Shown in pieces: positions 40,811 to 50,507 of a DNA stretch of 64,000 nt (positions are counted from its first letter, which is position 1; every line of letters begins with the position of its first letter). The stretch covers positions 87,776-151,775 of the forward strand of contig JAJOHG010000065.1 of the NCBI GenBank assembly GCA_021029095.1, in the 5' to 3' direction. The notes beneath the pieces were generated by a model that was not told the origin of the DNA, made no database searches, and saw nothing but the letters and a program-made list of their open reading frames with translations. A program made the translations under genes and the position numbers. This DNA is from Phellopilus nigrolimitatus. Taxonomy: Eukaryota; Basidiomycota; Agaricomycetes; Hymenochaetales; Hymenochaetaceae.

Positions 40811-42145
40811 GGTATGCAGGGATTTGCGGAGGGGGTGGGAGAGGGGGCGGGGGTGAGGAAACAATTTTGTCGATAGAACAAGGCTGTAGGTATTGTCTAT
40901 GACGGGAGGAGAGCGATCAGAAATAAGGGGGCGATGTGATGTCAAGTATGTATGAAGACAGAATCGACGTTCAATACAAAGTTATTTAACAGTCAAGAGC
41001 GCTCGAAGAAGGGAAGCGGTTGGAATTATATATCAATTCTGCACCCTTAAATCTGCCATGCATGGAAGAACACATTTTCGGAATGCAACGATACCGTTGT
41101 ATGGACCAAAGGCCGACCTTGCGACCCAGCGCATTAGCCGATCGTGACGGACTTGAAATAAGGTATGATAGCATGTTTCCGAGTCTATGCCTGGAGGTAA
41201 AGATTCCATCTAATCGGCGTCATGGTGATACCTGTATAAATCGGTAACTTTCCTCTTCCCTCTGAGAGTATGATCCTCGCGAGGCAGAATCGGTATTGTC
41301 GTGTTGCAATCGTAAATAGGAGACATACTTACTTGACAAATCTTAAAGATGTTTGCAAGGAAATGCACGAGGTATACCGACTGCCCTGCAACTGTTCTCT
41401 TCTAACGCCCGCTTTAAGTTTGAAATCTTGCAGGATCGCATCGTTGTGGGGTCCGCGGGTCAAGAATCCACTAAATCCGTATTGGATTTTTCGGACTTAG
41501 GGTGCGACGACGAAGCAGAATGAATCCAATTACATCGAGAAACCCGTTTACTACGCACGAAAAGACGGCTGTGTACGCGTCTACGCTATAAAAACTTTTC
41601 AAGCTCCGCATGATGATGATGACAAGCAAGCTCGCATAGGCAAAATATCTCAACAATCCGATCTTGCATTTGCCGCTGCTCTTTTTGCTTTCTCTGTTGC
41701 TGTTAAGGATGATCCTGGTCCAGTCCTACACCGTATCGCAAATTCCTGAAGACAAGATTGGTACACTTTCTAGACCTTTTTTTCGCAAGATAGTACAGCG
41801 GAGCGTTTGGAGCGAAAAGACAAACCTGTTTTTCTTTTCCATAATAGCCTTCACGCTTATTCTACCAAATATAGAAAAGGCGCCGGATGCCGTTTTAGTA
41901 GACGTTTGCGAGTAGTATTCTTTGACAAGCTTCCTGCAGGACATCAAGCTTGAAGCGCTCAAAGCTAATATCAGCCCCGGGATGTCGGCGCTGAAGCTCA
42001 AGCGTCTAAGGAAGTGTAGTGCATGTCCGATTCCCATGCATTACACATGTAAAAGCCAAACTCCCAAACTGCGATAAACAGGATCAAGTGCTTCCCCCAC
42101 GCAGAAAACGTTGATATACCTCAGGCTACTGCACATAGTTCCAGT
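40811..42145. other. Intergenic region between divergent VWA genes
   Basis: This should contain both promoters. Open frames near 41471-41656 (-) and 41664-41915 (+) contain hydrophobic runs but no family signature; I do not call them genes. Confidence 0.4.
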
Positions 42146-43681
42146 ATGTCTGCAAAACATCCCGCTGGTAGCGATGACCAGAACTGGGATGAAGGGGAGA
42201 TATTGTGAGTGCATGCTCAAAACGAACCGTAGCAGAAGTCTAACTATCTTCTCAGGGACCTCCTGTTTGTGCAAGATACGACTGGCAGTCAAGGTCCCTA
42301 CATCGTTGGTGCAAGGAATAGCATTCTGGAGATCTGCCATCTCCTTCAGGCCTCCGGGAAGCTTCGAAAGGACAAAGGCCTGAGGGTTGGATTGCTTGCC
42401 TATCGCGACTACCCTCCCGAGGACCAGACTTATATTACCAAGCCTTACGAGTTCACTCATGACCTCGATATCATGAAACGTAACCTCGGCGAACTTACCG
42501 CTGAGGGTGGCGGCGATGACCCCGAAGCCCTCTCTGCTGCGCTCGAGTGCGCGCTCAACATGAAGGGTTGGCGAACAGACGCGACCAAAGTGATTGTAGT
42601 TGTCACGGACGCCCCGCCACATGGCATCGGGGAGCGGGGAGACTCTTTTCCGAACGGTGCACCCGACGGCAAGTTTTGAGAGCCGAAATCAATCAAGTCT
42701 ATCTAATTATGAACAGGTGTTGAAGCCGCTGATCCACTGGGAACTGCACGGCTTATGGCCGAGAATAGCTTCACGCTAGTAAATTATTCCGTCATCGAAT
42801 GAGGGGCTTTCTACTGATGAACTGCTTTAGTTTATCCTCGCATGTGAACCAACATTGAGCAAATATTACAGTGTGAGTTACTTCTCCATCTATGTGACAC
42901 AATCTAATTCATCCCTGCTTAAGTATGCAACAGATTTCTACAAAGCATTAGCGAAAATAACTTCGTAAGCAACTTGGCATGGACTCTCGGGTTTCTCAGG
43001 TCTAATAAATCATTTAGCGGCGCCACTTATGCTTTGACGGATCCTAGGCTACTTTCGGCATGTATCATTGGTTCTGCTCTGGAAGGGATCGAATTGCAAG
43101 CTCTGAGCCGCCGCTACCAGGAGGACATCGCGCAGCGCATCTTTGTGAAGAAGGAGCCGATCGATAAGGTCATCGAAGAGGTTCACTCGTTGATGCTAGG
43201 TTCACAACAGAAGGTCACAACAGTTGACGCTGGACGTGTTTACAAAGACTCGCCCGTAGCCGAACACAACTGCGATGTGTGGATTACATGTCAGACAATC
43301 GCTGACGCGAGGGGGAAACTCAAACGTGTCAGTGGACTTTAATTTCAAGCATGATTGTCTGCTAAACCCATAGACAATGATGGTTAGGTCCCTGGTTCTC
43401 GTTTCACACCGGCATACAATAACTCAACGATTACCACAAGCTCCGCGCGGGAGTTCTACAAAGTGAAGGTTACCGTCAAGAACACGGGCTCGAAAATTAT
43501 TGTCATGAAGACTTTCGATTCGGGCGAGCAGAAACTATCCGAAAAGGTAATCAAATGCAATCACATGTATACATTGGATTTCGACATCAACACGCCCTAC
43601 AACTTTGTTTTGGAGTGCGAGCGGACATCGAAGCCTTTTAGGTTTGTCTGGTCAAAATTACATGATTGGATGATTGGATGA
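42146..43681 (+). CDS. von Willebrand A-domain protein
   Basis: Exon 1 is 42146-42204 (MSAKHPAGSDDQNWDEGEI), exon 2 starts at 42256. The VWA domain follows: FVQDTTGSQGPY with the MIDAS residues DTTGS, LRVGLLAYRDYPPEDQTY, GGGDDPEALSAALECAL, and VIVVVTDAPPHGIGE. Exon 2 ends at a GC donor (GCAAGT at about 42671) and joins GVEAADPLG; later exons read FILACEPTLSKYY, TDFYKALAKITS, then a long exon to about 43340 (IIGSALEGIELQAL, TTVDAGRVYKDSPVA), then FTPAYNNSTITTS and VTVKNTGSKIIVMKTFD to the TGA at 43679-43681. VWA domains bind protein ligands through a metal ion. Similar VWA proteins are common in mushrooms, some linked to alpha-kinase domains; no kinase motif is seen here. Confidence 0.8.
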
Positions 43682-45118
43682 CCGTATTCGCTGACATTCC
43701 ACGACCCCGCTTACCAGCCGTACGTTCAGTGCTGAGGTGGATCTCAATGTGCATGAGATTTTTCAGGGCTCATGATATGCTCTCTTCGTCAGAAGCTTTT
43801 TTGTATTCATACTTGTTATAACCTGAAGCTCTCAAGCCCGCCTAGCGCCACTGGGTTTTTCGCCCCAGCATTTACAATTTGAATTGCATGCACGACAGTT
43901 CAGGAACACTCGGTGATGCTTGTCATTCAAGAGCGCTTAGATAGGACCTAGAAATTGAACATAAACACTTCAGCAGATACTCACGAAGACGGCGCAATCT
44001 TCGTAATGTCGGGCTCTCGAAACATCAATGATCTGTGTAGCTCTCCAAGCGCTGGCACGGAAGGCGCAGCTTTTGAAAGAATCGAACACTAGCAGTCTAT
44101 CACTTAGAAGCACCTGGCCGTCCTCATGTTAACAGGCTGCAGCTCAAGCGCCCCTACTGAAACTTTGTGTCCTCGTGGTTCTTGATTCTAGCGTGCTGCT
44201 CTCTCTCTCTCTACCCGCACAAAAGGCTCGAGCTAATCTTTTTCGCTATTCAGCATATCCTGTAACAGGAGCTCCTCTTCCCGCCGTTTACGATGACCAA
44301 CCGGTCCTCGGCGTGACCCTCCCACCTTTCAGCGGTATATTTGGACGCATCGTAAACCCGGCGCGTATGCACAGCATCCTGGCACTCAACGTTTTGGACT
44401 CCAATCGCAACGGTTGAACAGATTCTGATGGTGCGATGGCAGAAAGCCGATGGACTGAAGTAAAAAGCTTCGACAAGGGACCTGGATACAAAAAAACACA
44501 TGTGCATGTTCTTTGCCAACTCTGAAGTCAAACAGCGAGTTATTGTCTTGGACAGTCAAAAACAGATGCCGTGATAATCTCGGGGATCCACCAGTGGTTC
44601 TAGAAGACTGCTGAATTCTCCTGAGAGCCGACCTTTTCTTATCCAAAGAACTCGTGCTCAAGTGCGAGATCGATGGCGTAGTGCTGCGCGTCGTTTTTAT
44701 GCAAACATCGCAGCATGGTGCGCAGCAGTGGTATTACGACCCAACAGATTCAGCGGAATGCCCAGGGCCACCAGCTTACAGGATGAGGAGGGTCCGGGCG
44801 TCACGTGTACTCCGTATAATATAAATTCCTTGATAAATGTATTCGCGAACAAATGAGGAAGACGCGAACTCCGGAAGAGCGAGGAACAGCCGCTAGATGG
44901 ATAGTCAAGCAAACTGCGAGGTAGTCATATGGGTAGTCGATAACGCGGCATAATAACATATGATTCTGAAGCAAAACAAAGCAGACACGATCTGCAGTAG
45001 GCCAAAAAACACAGGCAAGAATTGAGCCCCGTCTTACTGTAACAAAGTCAAAACAGTACTCACCTCGTCATACATTACACACATCTCTGCAAAACACACA
45101 TGTACAGCGTCAGGCGCG
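43682..45118. other. Intergenic region downstream of VWA gene and Tho1 (convergent)
   Basis: Contains repeat block B (separate entry). No gene is supported. Confidence 0.4.
44005..44400 (+). repeat. Repeat block B, diverged copy of block A
   Basis: Matches block A in the same order and orientation: CTCTCCAAGCGCTGGCACGGAA (about 44041), CCTCATGTTAACAGGCTGCAGC (about 44124), TTCAGCATATCCTG (about 44251) and ATATTTGGACG (about 44337). It carries one unit where block A has two. The two blocks flank the VWA gene pair. Confidence 0.6.
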
Positions 45119-46350
45119 CTAGGCTTTTATCCCGAAACGCTCTGCACGCTTGCGCCGCCGCTCGACCTCCTCCGGGTCGAGCTCCTCCGCAGGCGCCGCA
45201 CGCTTTTGGCCTGTCACGGCGACAGCGGCCGGCGCATTTGGGGAAGCCTTGGCGTTAGTCTTGACGTCGAGGCCAAAGCGCTGTGCACGGGCGTTCAGCG
45301 TCTCAGGGTCCTAAAGGAGAAGTGAATAGTTAGCATGAATCCTCAACAAAAGATCAACATGAAAACGGAGACGAACGACGTTGACAACAGGTTTGGCAGC
45401 TGCCTTCCGCCCACCCGCGCCATTCACAGCCGTCTTCGCAGCAGCCGCGGCCTTTGGCGCAGTTGGCTTCGCCGCTTTGGTCTGCGTCGAAGTTTTCTTC
45501 GGCGCGACGAACGGAATGCCGAAGCGCTCCGCACGCGCGCGACGCCTCGCGGTCTCCTCGTCTTCAGTGATGGCGGCAGCTGGTGCTTCCTCCTGAGGTG
45601 CAGACTGCGCTGCAGCAGGAGACACGGAGGCGGGATTGGAAAGTGTGGTTGTCGACTTTGGAGTTTTTACTGATGTGGTTGATACCTATCATGACCAAAG
45701 TGTGGAAGAGAAACACGAGCAGTGAAGGTACGACAAGAATGAGGACGACTTTCTGTACGGCAACAAGAGCGAGGACGAACGATTGTAGGCGCTGCAGAAG
45801 CTGGCTTTGACTTTGCAGAAGAAGTCGTTGACGGTGGCTTGACCGCATTTTCAGGCTGCACCCGAACCAGCTGACCAGTCGAAACTGCACAATGAAGCGT
45901 CATGAATGTCAGAGAACATGTATGAAGATCGGAGAAGACTCACGGAACGGGAGGGGCGAGCTGCAGAACATGAACCACGTCAGCGGTGTTTGATTCCTGC
46001 TAGGAGCAATGCGCGTTACATACCGGATCGTCTCCGGTCGCATTCTCCGTTTCTTTCACTTTCGTTTGCATCTCTACCTTCGCCGGTGCAGCAGGGGCAG
46101 CCACAGGCCGCGGCGTGCTCACACCAGGCGCCTTCACGCCACTGCCATGGATCTCGTCGAAAACGGAGAGCGCAGCGGGGCTCGCGATGATCTTCGCAAT
46201 AAGGTCGGGCTTGTTCGCCTTCGTTGGAATAGACACCCCGGCGCGCGTCAGGACATCTTTTAGGTCGACGACCTTGAGTGCTTTCCTAATTTGCACAGTT
46301 TAGCGCCAACATAACCAATGATGCGAAATGCCATACAGTTTTGATTCCAT
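45119..46350 (-). CDS. THO1: Tho1/SARNP-like SAP-domain protein
   Basis: A 14-nt first exon (46337-46350, MESK+) joins exon 2 (46024-46285) to give KALKVVDLKDVLTRAGVS...KANKPDLIAKI, a SAP DNA/RNA-binding domain at the N-terminus. Later exons (about 45781-45895, 45380-45685, 45119-45310) are Ala/Pro/Lys-rich and hold three copies of the Tho1/SARNP motif: ARRRARAERFGIPF, LNARAQRFGLDV and RRRKRAERFGIKA, the last at the C-terminus before TAG. Tho1 binds RNA and the Sub2/UAP56 helicase through such motifs and acts in mRNP assembly and export. One or two exon limits between 45895 and 46024 are not certain. Confidence 0.85.
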
Positions 46351-46594
46351 TATAGAATTCAGCTGATTGTAGAGGTTGGCGGGGATGGAGGTAGGAAGAA
46401 AAGTCTTGTTGCTCGTTGCGAGCGAGCAATACACGACTCGCGTTGTTTTGAAAACGCAGTCTTTCCACTTTGGTTTGTTTGGTGTATGACGTAAGCTCTT
46501 TTGTTTCAGTCTGTTCTTTATAAGTAATGCTTACTAATATATTATACGTACTCGCTAAATACATGTACACACAGCAGTAAGCGCGTGACATCAT

Positions 46595-46650
46595 CACGTG
46601 CATAACACGTGCCGATGAAAGTCACAGTAGCTCCCAAAAACTATCACGTG
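46595..46650. promoter_or_regulatory. Cluster of three CACGTG E-boxes
   Basis: CACGTG occurs at 46595-46600, 46606-46611 and 46645-46650, between the divergent Tho1 and tannase genes. bHLH factors of the Pho4/Cbf1 type bind this palindrome. Three in 56 bases is far more than expected by chance. Confidence 0.5.
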
Positions 46651-47030
46651 ACCAGTCGTATGGCTATGTGGCCCCCTCCGTGAGAACTGATCGTGATGGC
46701 CCTACAGGCTCTTCACTGGAGCTCAGATTTAAGCCTTAGCCACTCACGCTTCGCTGCCCCCCTATATGTGGGCACGCCACATATCCAATCATGGTTTTGT
46801 AGAATACAAAGTGAATAGCAGGCATTCACTAAAAAAAAGGGATCACAACATGCCGCATAGCAATGGCCCACAACCAAAGTCGCACTTATGAGAATTTTAC
46901 GTGCCGGCAAGTCACTTAATACCGCTCATATGAAACACCCGCGAGTCTCGGTTCTGGAGGCTGGGGAACAGTATCCATTTACTTTTCTGCCAGCAACTAC
47001 ATTTTGGCGCTAGTTATCCAGCAGCTTGAA

Positions 47031-48859
47031 ATGTTGAACGGCGTTTTAGACAAAAGCTCCTCTTTCTTGCGTCAGGCAACGTCTAACTGGCAAATCCTTG
47101 GGCCTGCGCTGTCCTTCTTTGCTCCTAGCCAATTTGACTCCGATCCTGCTGCTGCCTGTGCTAGTTTATATCGTGATGCGATCTTGGTGGGTTTGAACAC
47201 GACGGTCTTGAGTGCTTCGTATTATGAGAACGCGACGAAGGTCGGCACACTGGGTGTTTGTTTGCCGACAGCGCAGATCAGCACCCTCTTTGTCGCGTGC
47301 AGTTTGTTGTAAACACGTCGGATGTGTCTGCCGTCACGGCCGAGGCTTGGTTTCCGACCGAGTGGAATGGCAGGTTCTTGGGGATTGGGAATGGTGGTCT
47401 AGGAGGATGTACGTGATTAATCACTCGAGATGAATACATAGTAATGGAGGCTTGAACTGGTTTCACAGGCATCGACTACGATGATCTCGACTACGGCGCC
47501 TCGCTGGGCTTCGTCACCGTTGCGTCCAACAACGGGCACGACGGCGACGCAAGCATCGTCTTCGAAAACAAGCCAGAAGTGCTCTTGGACTTCACGAGCC
47601 GTGCGGTCCACGTCGAGGCCGTCGTCGGCAAGCAGCTCCTGGCAACGCACTACGGACGCGCGCACCGCCATGCATACTACCTCGGATGTTCTACCGGCGG
47701 CAGGCAGGGCATGTACGCCGCGCTGCACCATCCGGCGGACTTTGACGGCATCCTTGCCGGCGCACCTGCAACGAATTTCAATCATCTCTTGGGGCATTCC
47801 GGCATACTCGCGAAATACATTGGCGCACCGGGCTTGGAGCCGAGCCCTGGCTTCATCCCTCCTGCGCTCTGGGACGTTGTCTCGGCAGAAATACTCAGAC
47901 AGTGCGATGCGCTCGACGGCGTCGTGGATGGCATCATCACAGAACCCGATGCCTGCGAGTTCAGGCCCGAGGAGATTCAGTGCACGAGCAAGGCCGCGTC
48001 GAACTGTCTGACGGAGGCGCAGGTAGAGACTCTGAGGAAGATCTACGCGCCTATGTATGGGCTGAACGGCGAGCTACTCTTCCCGCGCTTTGACCCTGGA
48101 GCAGAGGCATCGCCAAGAGCAGAGTCGAGAGATTTCACTGCGGCACCACAATACGCTTATGTGAGTTTACATCGCTCCAAACGAAGTAAGTACTCGTGCA
48201 AACTGTTAAGTGTTACAGGACTGGATGAAGTATGTCATTCATAACGGCTCGGACTACGACTCCCACAACTTCGGGCTCGCAGACGTCGCTCTCATGGAGG
48301 AGCGCGATCCCGGAAAGATATCTACATTCAACGGCGATTTCTCCGCATTCCGCGCACGAGGCGGGAAGCTCATCAGCTACCACGGCCGCAGCGACCAGGT
48401 ACTTAAGCTCTCCTTTTTTTCTGGTGGACGTGTTTTGTTCTGGTATTCATCGATGACCTCGCATTTCCACAGGCGAACCCGTCGGGCAATTCCAAGTCGT
48501 TCTATAACCTCGCCGCGCGTACGCTCGGCCTGCACACGGAGGCGCTCGACTTGTTTTATCGCCTCTTCCTCATCCCCGGCATGGGCCACTGCCTCGGCGG
48601 CGTGGGCGCCGTGAACTTCGGGCAGCTTGCGCAAGCCCTTCCACAGGAGGCAAAAGAGCCCAAGGAGCAGAGCTCGAAGTCTCAGGTACCTTTGCTGGAG
48701 GCGGACAACGTGCTCCTCGCTCTTGTCGAGTGGGTCGAACACGGGCACGCGCCTGATACAATCACAGGCGTGTCCAAAGACGGGAAGTCGAGCAGGGTCC
48801 ACTGCCGGTACCCCCACAAGAGCATATGGGACGGGAAGAAGTATACCTGTGAGACGTGA
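47031..48859 (+). CDS. Tannase / feruloyl esterase family enzyme
   Basis: Exons: about 47031-47408, 47469-48160, 48219-48398, 48473-48859 (TGA). The nucleophile Ser is in GCSTGGRQG, the acid is in YHGRSDQ and the catalytic His in PGMGHC, the triad order of the family. Other family marks are AEAWFPTEWNGRFLGIGNGG, GLGGCIDYDDLDYGASLGF, ASNNGHDG and many Cys for disulfides. The enzyme would be secreted and cut ester bonds of gallates or feruloylated hemicellulose, which fits a plant-biomass decay lifestyle. The N-terminus is unclear: the ATG at 47031 gives a weak signal peptide. Between VCLPTAQIST and LCRVQFVVNTSD the frame slips by one base at the CCC of 47284-47286; either a base is missing in the sequence or the gene is broken. 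Confidence 0.85.
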
Positions 48860-49076
48860 TATGTTCGAATCTGAAGTATTGCGTATTTTATTTTATTTCC
48901 GATCATCAGGACTCGACTTGATAGCGTGGAACAATCGCAAGACTAAGTAACAATGAAAGATTCAAATTCAGAAAACGCTCGAGAGCAACGGAAAGAAAGT
49001 AGAATTCGCTTCACCACCGCGCGCCTATTGGCTTACACGTACTTTATTTTATTATATTCTGCGAGGTTATAACAAG

Positions 49077-49385
49077 CTTTCGTATGCTTTTCTCGTTGCG
49101 ACGCAATTTGCTCGGAAAAGTCGCATACCGCGGGGCGAGTCTCCGTCAGACCCCTTCTCACTCTCGGAGGACGACGAGACCATCGCGTGCCTCGTGGACT
49201 TCGTCTGTCCAGCCTCACAGGCACCCGGCGCCCTGCCCAAACACGCAAGCTTCGGGTTCGCCTGGAAAGTCAAGTGTTGCTGCGGACAAATGCGACATGC
49301 CGAAAGTGGTGGAGGCGCTCGTCCGCACTGGAGTGACGAGGACCGCAAATTGGAGAAGTTCCTGAAGCACTTGCTGGGCATATGA
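49077..49385 (+). CDS. Possible small protein or terminal exon, unknown
   Basis: From about 49077, just after an AG, a frame runs to TGA at 49383-49385 with GC-rich third positions and a sensible protein: an acidic Ser stretch (DPFSLSEDDE), a Cys cluster (WKVKCCCGQM) and an amphipathic end (HWSDEDRKLEKFLKHLLG). There is no ATG; an upstream exon would be needed. On the opposite strand a 104-codon ATG frame (49067-49381) also exists, so the strand is uncertain. No family recognised. Confidence 0.35.
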   Translation, partial: LSYAFLVATQFARKSRIPRGESPSDPFSLSEDDETIACLVDFVCPASQAPGALPKHASFGFAWKVKCCCGQMRHAESGGGARPHWSDEDRKLEKFLKHLLGI

Positions 49386-49880
49386 ACGTCGGCACCGAGG
49401 ACGTCCCCTTAACGCCTGTATTGCAAATGACTCGACAATCCTTGTTCGTCATAACTTGGTGTAGGTGCGAGTATCTCTGAAATTACTCGAGATTAAGATT
49501 CGTTCGGGTCCTTACTCGTCCGAACGGACGTCCTCCACGACCATGATGAGAGAGAGAGTCCGGTTCGAAGGCCTTTTTGTTCGTGTCGTTTTCTTAGGCG
49601 GCGACTAGGTCAGGCGGAGATCAAGTCCAGCAAGGAATGACACGTGACTAGGGGCTGCGTCCTCTCAGCGGTTCTTTGCGCAGGCTCGATCGCTCTTCGA
49701 GTCGTCTTGGGAAAATGTCATAGAGAGCTGGGTATTTGATGAGTTAATATTGTGACGACTTTGTTCAATATTGCGCATCTTCTATCAGAAGGAAGATGTG
49801 TGATAGAAGCGAAAGTGCATCAAAGCGGCGTGATGCCGCTTCTGAGATGGACTATCGCCGTGCAATGGTCGTTGAAGCGA

Positions 49881-50035
49881 GTGTACAAAGTGTACAACCA
49901 AGTCTGTAATGAGTGTACAAAAGTGTACAACCGAATTTGTAATGCGTGTACAAAAGTGTACAACCAGTTTTGTAATGAGTGTGCAAAATGTACAAGCCAG
50001 TTTGTAATGAGTGTACAAAAGTGTACAAGTTCGGT
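49881..50035 (+). repeat. 32-33 bp tandem repeat upstream of HAP2
   Basis: Four full and one partial unit of the type GTGTACAAAAGTGTACAA followed by a CCAGTTTGTAATGA-like part. Units are 32, 33, 33 and 32 bases. Each unit contains TTGTACAC-like half palindromes. The array ends about 70 bases before the HAP2 start. Confidence 0.85.
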
Positions 50036-50100
50036 GCGAGTAAACAAGCGTCAACAGGGTACAGTGAGCGCAGCGAATCGGTTTGCAAGTTGGACGGTAG

Positions 50101-50105
50101 CCAAT
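50101..50105 (+). promoter_or_regulatory. CCAAT box adjoining the HAP2 start codon
   Basis: TAGCCAATCATGG puts a CCAAT pentamer one base before the ATG of the gene for a CCAAT-binding subunit. The flanks (AG before, CA after) fit the HAP-complex consensus. Confidence 0.4.
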
Positions 50106-50106
50106 C

Positions 50107-50475
50107 ATGGAGGGACATCGAAACGTCGTCGATCAGCTGTTCACTGCTTATCATCTCCAGCAGAACTACCGTACGTCCTTGCCCCCACCGCCTGCCCACG
50201 AGCTAACCGACCCTGCTTTTTTTTTCGCGATTTTTTCTGCAGAACCCCAGGGCTTGTACAGCCAAGCCCAGTCGCCCCCTCTCGGCGAGATTCATCTCCA
50301 GCATCTTGGACAGCAGCAACAGCAGCACGACCTCTACGGACAAGCACATCACCACCAGCACCAGAGCCAGCAACAACAGCAGCAGCAGCAGCAGCAGCAG
50401 CATGGGCAGCTCAACCACCATACTTACTCTCACGCTCCGACACACCACCAGCAAACCCACCCGCTCCAGCAGCAA

Positions 50476-50507
<32 letters not shown>

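Noticed and set aside
49881..50035. Possible CRISPR array
   Set aside because: Units are directly adjacent tandem repeats without unique spacers, in a eukaryotic genome.
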